Shown here: in pieces, positions 52,722-62,566 of the stretch | Numbering within the stretch: position 1 is the stretch's first letter | How the letters are laid out: each line of letters begins with the position of its first letter | Source: Nannochloropsis oceanica | Lineage: Eukaryota > Sar > Eustigmatophyceae > Eustigmatales > Monodopsidaceae | Direction of reading: 5' to 3' | Length of the DNA stretch: 64,000 nucleotides | Assembly (NCBI GenBank): GCA_004519485.1 | Contig: CP038106.1 | Coordinates: 879,501-943,500, forward strand | Made by a program: the position numbers and the translations under genes | The notes under the pieces: generated by a model | Told to the model about the DNA's origin: nothing | The model's database searches: none | Seen by the model: the letters and a program-made list of their open reading frames with translations, nothing else

Positions 52722-54287
52722 TTATGCGAACAGCTTACGCTCATGCATGTGCAAACCGTGTACCCCACCCTCGCGCTGTGCCGCCGGGGAGCGCACCTCA
52801 AACCGAAGTAAACCCGCATCCCGTCGCTTGTGGAGGTCAGCCAAAGAGACCGAGCCCAGATCTTGCAGACCGTGACGCACACCCGTGGTCAAGTAAGGGA
52901 TATAACGAGCCATGGACCCCCGGTCTGTCACTGCACCGCTCACACCCTGAGCGACCTTGACGACGGCGCCCGAAGCGAAATAACGCTTTTCCGACCCCTT
53001 GGCCATAGCCTCCACCGAACCCATTCCTCGGTACCGCTTCAGGCGCACGCCATCTTGGTAAAAGTACTCCCCAGGAGCCTCCTCCGTCCCAGCCAACAAC
53101 GAGCCCATCATCACACACGACGCGCCCACGCAAAAGGCCTTGACAATATGCCCCGTGCTTCCGATCCCACCATCCGCAATAACAGGCACACCAAACATGC
53201 TCGCCAACCGGCTCGTGTGGTAGATAGCTGAGCATGCCGCGCGCCCTGCCGCGCACACCTCTTGCGTGGTACAAATAGAACCGGAGCCCATCCCCACGCG
53301 CAGACCGTCCGCCCCAGCCCTTATGAGGTTAAAGGCTTGGTGGGCCGTCACCACGTTGCCAGCCACCACCTGCACCGCCGGAAAAGTCGTTTTGATGTGA
53401 TGAATCATATCGTACTGAAACAAAGAATCGCCCTGCGACGAATCAATGATGATGACGTCCACCCCAGCGGCGACGAGGGCAACGAGACGGTCCCGGTCGT
53501 TTGGGCGCGTACCGATGGCGGCCCCGCAAAGGAGCTGCTTGTTGGCGTCCTTGGAAGCCAGGGGATAGTCGCGGCTCTTTTTAATGTCGGCCCGGGAGAT
53601 AAGTGAGACCAACTCGCCGGCGTCGTTGACAATGGGCAGCTTGCCCTTCTTAGAGGTACGGATGATGGCATTGGCTTGCTCGAGGGTCACGCCGTCCTTG
53701 GCGGTCACCACGTCCGTTACCATAAGGCTAGAGAGCTTCGTGTCCTTGTCATCGACAAAGTCCACGTCCCGACGCGAGATCATCCCCACCAACTTCCCCC
53801 CTAACTTGCCGTTCTCCGTGATGGGGAAGCCCGCAAAGCCCTTGGCTGCTGTGATGGCGTCCACGTCACCCACGGTGTTGTCAGGCCCAAGCACGACCGG
53901 ATCGTGGATAAAACCGTTTTTGTACTTTTTCACCTTGTTAACCATCTCTGCCTGATCCTCAATGGTGCAGTTATAGTGGACCACGCCGATACCCCCGTGC
54001 AAGGCCATCATAATGGCCATCTTGTCCTCCGTTACCGTGTCCATAGGCGAAGAGGCCATGGGCGTCTTCAAGGCGATCTTGCGTGTGAAATTACTCTCCA
54101 ATACCACATCATTCACACCAAAATTAATATGTGCGGGCATCAAAATCAAATCGTCGTAGGTATACGCAACGCTGCCCTTCACGTCCTCAAACACTTCCGT
54201 GGCGGTATAGCCCCCGTTGCCCTTGGGCAGCAGCTTGACCAGCTCCTCCCACTTGGCGGTCTTGGGGTCGAGCGGCGCGCCGTTCAT
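52722..54287 (-). CDS. Inosine-5'-monophosphate dehydrogenase
   Basis: Converts IMP to XMP with NAD, the committed step to GMP. Intronless, 521 residues from the ATG at 54287. The barrel has [20 protein letters not shown] and [13 protein letters not shown], then two CBS domains (about residues 110-230; [16 protein letters not shown] and [20 protein letters not shown]). The cofactor/active-site loop is [13 protein letters not shown] with the catalytic Cys at about 339. Later come [13 protein letters not shown] and the flap segment [12 protein letters not shown]. The C-terminus has 25 residues beyond the usual end and lacks a peroxisomal signal. Cytosolic. Standard length otherwise. Confidence 0.96.
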   Translation of the reverse strand: MNGAPLDPKTAKWEELVKLLPKGNGGYTATEVFEDVKGSVAYTYDDLILMPAHINFGVNDVVLESNFTRKIALKTPMASSPMDTVTEDKMAIMMALHGGIGVVHYNCTIEDQAEMVNKVKKYKNGFIHDPVVLGPDNTVGDVDAITAAKGFAGFPITENGKLGGKLVGMISRRDVDFVDDKDTKLSSLMVTDVVTAKDGVTLEQANAIIRTSKKGKLPIVNDAGELVSLISRADIKKSRDYPLASKDANKQLLCGAAIGTRPNDRDRLVALVAAGVDVIIIDSSQGDSLFQYDMIHHIKTTFPAVQVVAGNVVTAHQAFNLIRAGADGLRVGMGSGSICTTQEVCAAGRAACSAIYHTSRLASMFGVPVIADGGIGSTGHIVKAFCVGASCVMMGSLLAGTEEAPGEYFYQDGVRLKRYRGMGSVEAMAKGSEKRYFASGAVVKVAQGVSGAVTDRGSMARYIPYLTTGVRHGLQDLGSVSLADLHKRRDAGLLRFEVRSPAAQREGGVHGLHMHERKLFA

Positions 54288-55668
54288 CTTGCTTGTTTGC
54301 TTGGATATACAGGGAAGAGGGATCTATAAGATGTGTGTTGGAGAGGGTGGTCTAGTGAGTTTTCTAAAGATCAGATGAGACGGTGGAGCAGAATATGGAG
54401 GGGAGAGGTTGCCATCCGATTGATTTGCACACATGCAGCTCTCCTCAAAAACAGGCTTGCGACTAAGCTGGGGAAATGAGTGCGTAGATACGACTCAGGC
54501 AGAACAATAAACTTGGCGGGCGGCCATGGAACAAACGCTTTCACAGTGGACCAAACAAAATACCACAGGGGAGGTTTGTTTGCCATGGCAAAAAACAACT
54601 GCGTCCTCCAACCTAAGGACAGCTGCACTGGCACGCCCTTGGCTGGCAGCTGCAGAATCGCCTTGCATCCTTGGGCATTCCCCAGTCCGCAATTCAATTT
54701 GGCCAAGTTAAGGGGACAGGACGGGGCGTGGGAAGGCACTGGACAACGCAACAAGAAAATCCCCGCGTCGTGACTTCGTAGTAGATAAGGACACAAAGGT
54801 CTCCTCTGCCGGCGTTGACTGCTCATGGACATGCCCAAGAAGACGTAGGAGGCCTTCCCGCTAAGAGATGCGGCCATCCGCGACGGCAAAAGGTTGTAGC
54901 GTCCGGGAATGGCCGCGGTGGAAGAGCACAAGCACCAACCGCGGGAGTTGCTTGTGGATGGTGGTTGAAGCAGAAGGATGGAAATGAATGAAGTTACATT
55001 TTAAGGTTGTTGGGGATCTGGAGCATGCCGTGTCGGTGTGTGCTCAGCTATCACACAAGCCTCATTCTAACTCTGCATCACCTGAATGTTAGACTTTGTT
55101 GGTCCATGGCGCGTCCATAACGAATAAGCCAGGCCGGAAGTGGAGAAAAGACTCTCTTCGGATGAGGACTCCTTGGAGGCGATGCTACATGTTGCCTTGA
55201 CCGTTTGGAGATGCTCCATGAGTGCGCGTCTTGCTTTTCACCTCCTTGAGTGTTGGTCCACATAGACCACGAATGCAAGGGCCACGTACAAGACCCTTTC
55301 CCGAGAACCACCAGTATGCATTGTAATTCTTCTTCCGCCTCGCATTTTAGAGGCGCAGAGGGCCGGTCAAAATGCCCCTCGGCACGAAAATGGGCTTCGC
55401 CAGGACCTCACCAATCATCAATGCGTACTCTTCTCATCCTTTATGCCCCTCCCCTAACCATATGACAGGCCCGACGCATACCTCTGAGTCAATCCGGAGA
55501 GTACAGGTAGGCGGTGAGCCCTGCGCAAGGCGTGTGCGCCCAGTACATCCAAAGCAAACAGCCAAATCGAGACGCGCGAACGTGGGAGGGTGAACTTGCC
55601 TACGTGGCATATCGGTCGACGCCTCTCCGCTTTCCTGCCTGGGCACATAGATACATCCTTACCAAGAA
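54288..55668. other. Divergent promoter gap, 1.4 kb
   Basis: Between the heads of IMPDH (minus) and the MscS channel (plus). One longer minus-strand frame at 54371-54931 starts at TTG and has no family features. The area presumably holds two promoters. Confidence 0.4.
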
Positions 55669-57888
55669 ATGACCATCAAACGGACGCTGTCGATATGTGT
55701 TTGGGATTGGAAGAACGCCACCGCTGAGCGACAGCGTCCGTCATCATCGTCAGCGGCTCTCGGAAACCCCATCGGCCACGGTCCTTTTTATTATTTTATG
55801 TCCTCATTGTCGCCACAGTCCTCCTCGAGATCATGTGCGCCGTTGAGGACGGTGGTGACAGTTGTGGGAGATAACCCGTCTCAAGCAGTCTTCCCGCTGT
55901 CATCATCGCCATCTTCCCTTTCGAGAAAGACGACCCCACTTCGTTCATCCCTCTACTTTTCCTTCATCCCCTACCTTCTCGTTGCCATCCTCCTGCTGCT
56001 GGTCCCGCAATCGGTGCAATCTTTCAAGCCATCAATCTTCCATACTCGCGCCAACCGCTTGGATCAACACCCTGGCCTTCCTTTCCGCTCATCCTTGCTA
56101 CATGGCAGTAGACGGCATCGCCCAGCTCCAACCATGCTCTTTGGCTGGCTTTTCAAGCCCAAGGCCGCCCCGCCCGTGGCACGGAAAGGACCGCTGACAG
56201 TGCTGATTCTCGATCCGGTGCGACGGGCAATTGAGCTTTTTCCAAACACTAAGGCTGTGGTTGAACAGGTTTGGAACGTCTTGCCTCTGGCGTTACGGGC
56301 ACTGATCAATCCCCGTGACCTCTTATTGTTTCTCACCACTCGCCTATTGTACCGGAAGGCTTGCCGGGCTTTACATGCATTCCACCAGTTCCTGTGGAAG
56401 CGCGGGGGGATTTTAGACGAGCCGCGTCCGTACGAGGACTCAGTGCTGGGTTTCATGGAACCAAAACTCGGCACTCTCACCTCCTTCATTGGCGTCACCT
56501 ACATCATCAATGTGGTACTTTCCTTGCTCGTCGACATTGGCTGGCGCGTCCGGGCGGACTCTGGGCGGCTGATGGCCTCTCTACTCTATATTGCATATGG
56601 CGCGTATTTTGTAAATGAAGTCAAGAAGCAGTACCTCACCAGCTGGGTCCCCTCTCTCCAAGAAGACCGTCGTCGCTCTTACATCATTGATCGGTCCTCT
56701 TCTGTCGTGCTCTGGATCTTGGCGACCTTCTCGTGCATTGAGTGTGTTTCCTCTTTTCTTAAGGTGCCCCTCTCCTCTACGCTTGCTTTTGGTGGATTCG
56801 GAGGGCTGGCGTTCGGGCTGGCGTCCAAGGACGTGGTCAGCAACTTCTTCGGGGGGGTCATGCTTTTGTTCACTGAGCCGTTCACCCCGGGGGACATGGT
56901 TTCATTTACCACTCGCGGCACGCATTATGAAGGAAAAGTAGAGCGGGTGGGTTTCTACCAGACCCGGCTTCGAGGCAGGGATACGCGACCGACGTATGTG
57001 CCTAACTCAGTGTTTGTCGATACGATGGTCACAAACATGGACAGAATCACGCACCGGAGGTTCGAAACATCCTTTACTCTACGCTATCAAGACTTTGAAA
57101 CCTTGCCAGAAATCATCCTGGAGATTAAAAAGGCCTTGCGTGTTCTGCCAAAGGTGGATGTCCTTTCCCCCTTTCGTGTGCATTTCACGCAATTCGGCTC
57201 CTACTGCCTCAGCCTTACCGCGTCCTGCTACTTTGCAACCAAGAGCTTGGACGAGTACCTCTACCTGCAACAGCTTGCCCTGATGGAAATCACACGTGTA
57301 GTGACGGAGTGCGGCTGTCGCTTCGCCTACCCCACCACGCACCTCGACCTGGTGCCCAAAGAGCTAGGGCAAAGCTTGATCACTGGTGTGGTGGACTACC
57401 AAAACGAACTCGAGCAAGTAGCAGCCGGTCAAGGAGGGGGGGGGGGGGCAGGAGGAAATAACTCAATGAATAGGGGGGGGCCTTCTGACTTTGCTTCGGG
57501 CTTTACTGGCGCGCCTCCAAACCCAATGAATAATGGAGGTGGGGATGGAGCAGCCGGGCCGGGGGCAGCGAGTAGCAACGCAGGAAATTACGGTCCGCGC
57601 CCCACTCGCGGCGTCCGAATAACGCCCAACATGTATGGGGACGAGGACGTAATGCCCACAAGCGTCATGCCGGGTCCTCCCTTCCCACCTCCTCCACCAA
57701 CGCCCACCCACGCCCAGCCTCCTCCTTCTCCACCACCAATCTACAACCCTTCCCCTCCCCATCAACAGCAGCAGCAGACAGCGCCCTCTGTGTCTGTCAA
57801 TGCAGCATCACCACCGGCCACGCCAGCATCGGAACCAGAACTGCATGTGGGCCAATCGCCGCCGCAACACCCCGCCGTAGCTGCTTGA
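55669..57888 (+). CDS. MscS-like mechanosensitive channel, probably plastid
   Basis: Releases osmolytes when membrane tension rises. Intronless frame of 739 residues. Residues about 100-125 are a hydrophobic signal-like segment (SFIPYLLVAILLLLVPQSVQ) followed by SFKPSIF, a Phe-containing plastid motif; a start at the Met near residue 44 would bring it closer to the N-terminus. Two to three membrane helices precede the pore helix LAFGGFGGLAFGLASKDVVSN. The beta domain is FFGGVMLLFTEPFTPGDMVS, and YVPNSVFVDTMVTNMDRITH and a ferredoxin-like C-terminal domain follow. The last 140 residues are Gly/Asn-rich then Pro/Gln-rich (PPPPPTPTH) and probably disordered. It resembles plant MSL2/3 of plastid envelopes. 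Confidence 0.88.
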   Translation: MTIKRTLSICVWDWKNATAERQRPSSSSAALGNPIGHGPFYYFMSSLSPQSSSRSCAPLRTVVTVVGDNPSQAVFPLSSSPSSLSRKTTPLRSSLYFSFIPYLLVAILLLLVPQSVQSFKPSIFHTRANRLDQHPGLPFRSSLLHGSRRHRPAPTMLFGWLFKPKAAPPVARKGPLTVLILDPVRRAIELFPNTKAVVEQVWNVLPLALRALINPRDLLLFLTTRLLYRKACRALHAFHQFLWKRGGILDEPRPYEDSVLGFMEPKLGTLTSFIGVTYIINVVLSLLVDIGWRVRADSGRLMASLLYIAYGAYFVNEVKKQYLTSWVPSLQEDRRRSYIIDRSSSVVLWILATFSCIECVSSFLKVPLSSTLAFGGFGGLAFGLASKDVVSNFFGGVMLLFTEPFTPGDMVSFTTRGTHYEGKVERVGFYQTRLRGRDTRPTYVPNSVFVDTMVTNMDRITHRRFETSFTLRYQDFETLPEIILEIKKALRVLPKVDVLSPFRVHFTQFGSYCLSLTASCYFATKSLDEYLYLQQLALMEITRVVTECGCRFAYPTTHLDLVPKELGQSLITGVVDYQNELEQVAAGQGGGGGAGGNNSMNRGGPSDFASGFTGAPPNPMNNGGGDGAAGPGAASSNAGNYGPRPTRGVRITPNMYGDEDVMPTSVMPGPPFPPPPPTPTHAQPPPSPPPIYNPSPPHQQQQQTAPSVSVNAASPPATPASEPELHVGQSPPQHPAVAA

Positions 57889-58208
57889 GTTAGTGAATGC
57901 GAGGCATGAGAAGAGGAGTAGAGAGATGGGGGTTCATAAGGCGCGCCTATTGTCCATTGGTTTTTATAGATGCCTAGGTAGAATTCACATGCTATTTGTG
58001 AAAGAGAGATTTCTTTTATCCCAACACGCAACACATGCATTGCTCAATACCTCCTACCCGGCGGACGTAAAAAAAGTATGAAGCTAAGAAGAGGGAAACA
58101 GAAAATACCACTGTCCAAAGCAAGTCAAAGACGTAAGGCATCATTCCCCTCGCTTTTTCGCATTTTCAAAAAAGAATTTTAATATAACATATGGAATAAG
58201 TTTTACCT
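57889..58208. other. Convergent 3' intergenic region
   Basis: Gap between the MscS channel and prefoldin stop codons. No feature is recognised. Confidence 0.4.
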
Positions 58209-59216
58209 TTATGCCAACACCCCTCCTCCCGACCCCTCCCCTCCATCCGCACCAGCACCTGCAGCAGCCGCGGCCTTCTGTTGCGCTGCCTGAATCTCCT
58301 TGGGACTCTGTGCTCGAATGTTGTACTTTTCCCGCCATTCCCTCGTTTGCTTCTGCTTCTTCACCAAGGCCTCGTCCAGTTGAGGGACAATCGTCCTGAG
58401 CTTTGACGCTGTTTCTTTTAGAATAGGCAAGACCTCGGCAACCGTTCGCTCCATTAAGACCCCCCCGACCAATCTGTACGCCTTGCGGGACGGGTCCAGC
58501 GGCGTTAGCTGTTGGATGACCAGCTCGTGCTCACTGCACTCTTGCTCCAGCTCGTGGAGCTTCGTCGCCATCTGTTTGTGTACAGGTCGGAAGAGAGATG
58601 GATGTGTGAGCATTTGTCATAGATCATAACAACGGAGGGAGTAGGTTGAAGAGTAGATTGATCAGTCAAGCAGTCACAAAGAGGAGCAAGGTTCGGGCAG
58701 CAACTTGTCCTTCCGGCACATTTTCCGCTGTAGCACAAAACCATCAAGTATGGGAGAGGGCCCAACACATGACTTTTTTGGCTAATGTTTGTCCTTTCTA
58801 AGTTTATGGTCACTGATTGACATCTATGTTTCCATTTATGGGTACACGTTCATTCCACTAAGAGATTGAGAAAAACATAGGGTTTCGCTGTATAAATGGA
58901 TTGATCCTGAAAATTCTCTTTCTCCAGGCCCCAGGGTGCTCGAAGCCAAACCATCATAGCTAACCAAGATTGTCATTCATCAGCCTCCCTAGCCCGCTTA
59001 TTTACACAATAACGTACCTGCTGACATTCTCCTTGAAGTCTCTGGAACACCTGTGCTTGGCATGGATGGTTGGAGTATGAGGGGTACCGGGCAGGGCGAT
59101 GGGGACAAGGGGTTTTCGAGCATTTGCACTCCACTCAACAGTTCCAAGCACAATTAAAAAAGTACCTGGATTATGGCACTAGGATCAGAGAGCTCTAAAT
59201 TGCTGCCGGCATCCAT
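58209..59216 (-). CDS. PFD2: Prefoldin subunit 2, with a 33-nt exon
   Basis: Beta-type subunit of the hexameric prefoldin chaperone that passes unfolded actin and tubulin to CCT. Exons 59216-59166, 59050-59018 (33 nt) and 58571-58209 all join in phase 0 to 148 residues. The sequence runs MDAGSNLELSDPSAIIQ, VFQRLQGECQQ, then MATKLHELEQECSEHELVIQ, forming the first coiled-coil helix. The beta hairpin segment is TPLDPSRKAYRLVGGVLMERT and the second helix is LRTIVPQLDEALVKKQKQTR. The tail is Ala/Gly-rich. The third exon starts with ATG, so an annotation without the first two exons would lose most of the first helix. Confidence 0.93.
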
Positions 59217-59728
59217 GACTTTCCGTTCCTGTGAAATTTTGTATGGCGTGTGGCATGGAGGGAGAAGAGACGTGGACCGTGAAATATGCAATATATACAT
59301 CTTATCGTCTATCCCCTTCTTCGCCTTTCAGAAGCTTTGTTGGAAAAAAACTCTACAGGTTTCCAGCACCCCCATGCAGCCAATTTGCACGTCGCAGCAC
59401 CTGAGTTGGTTCTGAGCATCTCGACTTAGACGCAAAATAAAATATCACTCTGACTCTCAGAACGAAAGGAAGCTAGCCTCACCAAGCGGCAGGTCGTCGC
59501 TTGAAGCGGGGCCAGGCGAGCGGGGCGCAATAATTCTGACTCGAAATTACGAAGTATGCTCTTCCTTATACCACCTTCGCACTCACCCCTGTGTGCACCT
59601 ACATAACCATCCGTAGATTTCGTTGCCATAGCGCCCATACCGCCTCGCGGGCCCGCCTGCGAGGCAATTACGCTTCACGTCATCATCACTTTGGCAACAA
59701 GCTTCCAGATTCCACCACACACAGTAAC
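59217..59728. promoter_or_regulatory. Shared divergent promoter region
   Basis: Prefoldin 2 (minus) and the DA2-like gene (plus) start head to head about 510 bp apart. No defined elements are seen. Confidence 0.35.
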
Positions 59729-61243
59729 ATGGGGCTAATGCACTCCAGTCACAGCAAGCGGGCGCACGTGATCAAGGAATTGGAGAGGTAAGTCCTCAGG
59801 GAGCAAGCTTGAGCTCGGGGAGGGAGGGGGAAGAAGGGGGAGGGAGGGCGAGGTGCTTGTTCGGACCGTTCCTTCCCTTCTGTTGTGTCCTGTGGCGGAT
59901 GGCTTATGGTACACAGGGCATAACTGTAATCGTCTCCACGTTTGTGGCTATCGCCTTTCCCTGTTCGATAAGACGTGGTTTACTAGCATAGGAAAGTCTG
60001 GCGCCTCTTTGTGAGCGTCGTGGTCTTGTCCTCAATGCCAGCTCCTTGGAGCTGGCTTTTCTTCCTTGTCTCGTCCACTCCTCGCAGTGAAATCAATTCT
60101 CCTCCCTCCTCTAATTCTACACGTAGATTCACCAAACCTACTGGCCTGTATCCGTCTTGCGCCTGGGAGGACAAGGTAGTGCGCAAGCTCATCCTTGACG
60201 GCAAACTTGCTCCACGCTTCGCCGGTTTGGAAGACAAGCACAACGGCACTAAGGAATGTCCCATCTGCTTCTTGCGCCACGTGGTACTCAACCGCACGAG
60301 CTGCTGTCGTCACGGATTGTGTACTGAATGCTATTTGCAGGTACGGAAGCCAAAGGGGACCTCTCCCTGTCCTTATTGCCAAAATTCCAAGCTCCAAATT
60401 CTCTACGGGACGGACGACGAGGAAAAAATGGCAACTCAAGAGCTAGCCAACATTCGTCATTATGACGTTTTGACGGCCTCGCCTCAGTCGATCCCTGTTG
60501 CTATGTTTAGCAGCAGTAGATCGAAGGAGGAGGCTCAGGAGGCGTGGGCCGTTGCGACGCAAACATCCTCTGGACCAGCCGCTCACGCTGTTGCTTCTCC
60601 TGTTGCCCCGTGTGCGGCATCAGGCAGTGGTTATACGGCCAAGAACAGTAGAGTTGAAAGTGAGAGTCACATCAATTCCTCCCGCACCACTGCCGGCAGT
60701 CTAAGAGGCAGTAGCAGCAGCAAGAATAGCTACATGGGCGTCATTCCATATGCGACCGTCAAGCAGCGGAGTCAGATTGAAGAGGAAATGCGGAAGCAGC
60801 ACCTCACCCCAACTTTAGGAGAAGAACTAGGAGAGAATACGACGGCAGCAGCAGCGGCAGCAACAGCATTGCTCTTTTCTTTTCGAGGCGCAGACTGCCA
60901 GGGCGGTGGCGGCGCAGGTGCCGGTGGAGAAAGAGTAGGGCGTGGAGGAGGAGAAGAGGTGGAGCGACGGGCGGCGCAAGCGCAATCGTACCCGCGAGCG
61001 CACGAGGATTTTGTGATGCGCCGGGCCTTGCTGGAGTCCTTTGGAGTGCCGGCTCATTTGCAGCACGTGGAGGACTTGATGTTGATGGAGGCGATACAAC
61101 GGTCGTTGGAAGAGACGGGAGATGGTGCTGGTGGAGGAGGAGGAGGAGGAGGAGAAGGAGGAGGAGAAGGAGGAGGAGGAAGGGAAGGAGCAGGAGGGGG
61201 GGGGGGAGGGGAGGAGGAAGTTGAAAGGGGATTGGGTGGTTAA
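59729..61243 (+). CDS. DA2/SIP5-like RING protein with UIM
   Basis: Exons 59729-59787 and 60127-61243 join (GAG-AG/A) to 391 residues. The N-terminus MGLMHSSHSK fits the N-myristoylation pattern (Gly2, Ser6). RFTKPTGLYP and VVRKLILDGKLAPRFAG, followed by KECPICFLRHVVLNRTSCCR and CTECYLQV...CPYC, match plant DA2 and yeast SIP5 proteins, whose RING controls organ size through ubiquitination. The middle is Ser/Ala-rich and low-complexity. A well-formed ubiquitin-interacting motif is near the C-terminus: VEDLMLMEAIQRSLEETG. The tail is almost only Gly and Glu. The protein probably binds and attaches ubiquitin at a membrane. Confidence 0.85.
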
Positions 61244-62566
61244 TAAGCCGTGGTAGGTGTGTAAGCTGGAGGAGGCTAAGTTGAGAGGCGGAGAGATGGG
61301 GGTGGTGGGCGGTAATGTTGTGTAAAGGAGTGTAAATATGTAGACGTATTGGACAGGACGGGAAGTTGAGGCGGTGAAGAAAAGATAGGAGGGGTGGAGG
61401 AGGAGGCGGTGGTGCAGCAGCACACCACAACAACCACCACCACCACCATTACCACCTGCAGCAGTAACAGCGGCAGCAACAGTAGCATCAGCACGGAGAG
61501 ATTTGAGGATATCGGTAACGACATCACAGGTAAAAAAGATCTCGAGGCACGGATGAAGGTTGTCGTCTTATATGATGAGAGGTGAGAAGGTGGGGCCTGT
61601 TTCGTAAATCTTTGTCTTACTTCCTCGAATAACATACATATATACAACCAAGGAAAAGAAATCCCTCAAGATGACGACAAAGATAAGGAGGAGGGGGGAG
61701 AGTCTGAGAGGGAGGAGAAGAAGAAGCGAGTGTAAGGGAAAGGCTCCATGGTCCGATATGCGAGTAAATTTCTGAGATTTGTGTAGGTGTTCATTTGTTA
61801 AAAACGAGAGAGATGAAAGAAAGAAGGAAAATAAAAAGGGTAAGATGTAATGGAAAGATATCACAGACAGGAATGCATAGAAAAAGAGAACCAGTCAATC
61901 ATACAATCAATCAAACACGTACATTCAAAGGGAGATAAACATGAAGCCCTGGAGCGACTTGCCTGATTATAGCGCTCACATTCAGGAAAAGGCAGCAGTC
62001 GGGCCGAGAGCTACATAAAGAAGTAAATCAACGAAGCAAGGAAAATGTATCCAACATAGAGCGAGTAGCTTTTCATTGTTCACTGCTTTTTTAATACAGG
62101 TGGCATATCTCTCACGCATATAGTGGAAACCTAGGTCGTGAGTCTGTCTCCTTAAACGGCAGTCCTCATTTGCACATTCTACTCTTGCTTGGTGTTATTT
62201 CTTACCCTCACCACACGATTATTGGTTCCTTTAATTCCAATCAATCTCATCTTTCCACTTTCGATTCGAATTTTTACAAGCATGGACTAGATCAGAACCC
62301 ATGCACGCACAAAATTACGCGACGGAAGACACATATGTCTGCGTGGAGAATGATATTGACGTTATTTTACCCGCGACAAGAAGACACTATGGTACACAAC
62401 AAAACAAACAAGGCATGGTCATCAAGAGACAAGTCTGCATGCTTTATCCTTTTCTCATTCTCTCCCTTCTCTCTCTTCTCATCCACATAGCAGCACGCGA
62501 GGCGACAAAATGCGGCTGTCTCTTCCTCATATTTCCATTACTATTCACACATTCCCACTCACTCAC
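61244..62566. other. Convergent 3' intergenic region, 1.3 kb
   Basis: Between the ends of the DA2-like gene and the partial gene at the right edge. It has a CAC/CAA-rich patch near 61420-61455 and GA-rich stretches, with no gene I can support. Confidence 0.4.

Noticed and set aside
54371-54931. Minus-strand open frame of about 186 codons upstream of IMPDH
   Set aside because: It starts with TTG, has no family motif and lies in a divergent promoter gap.
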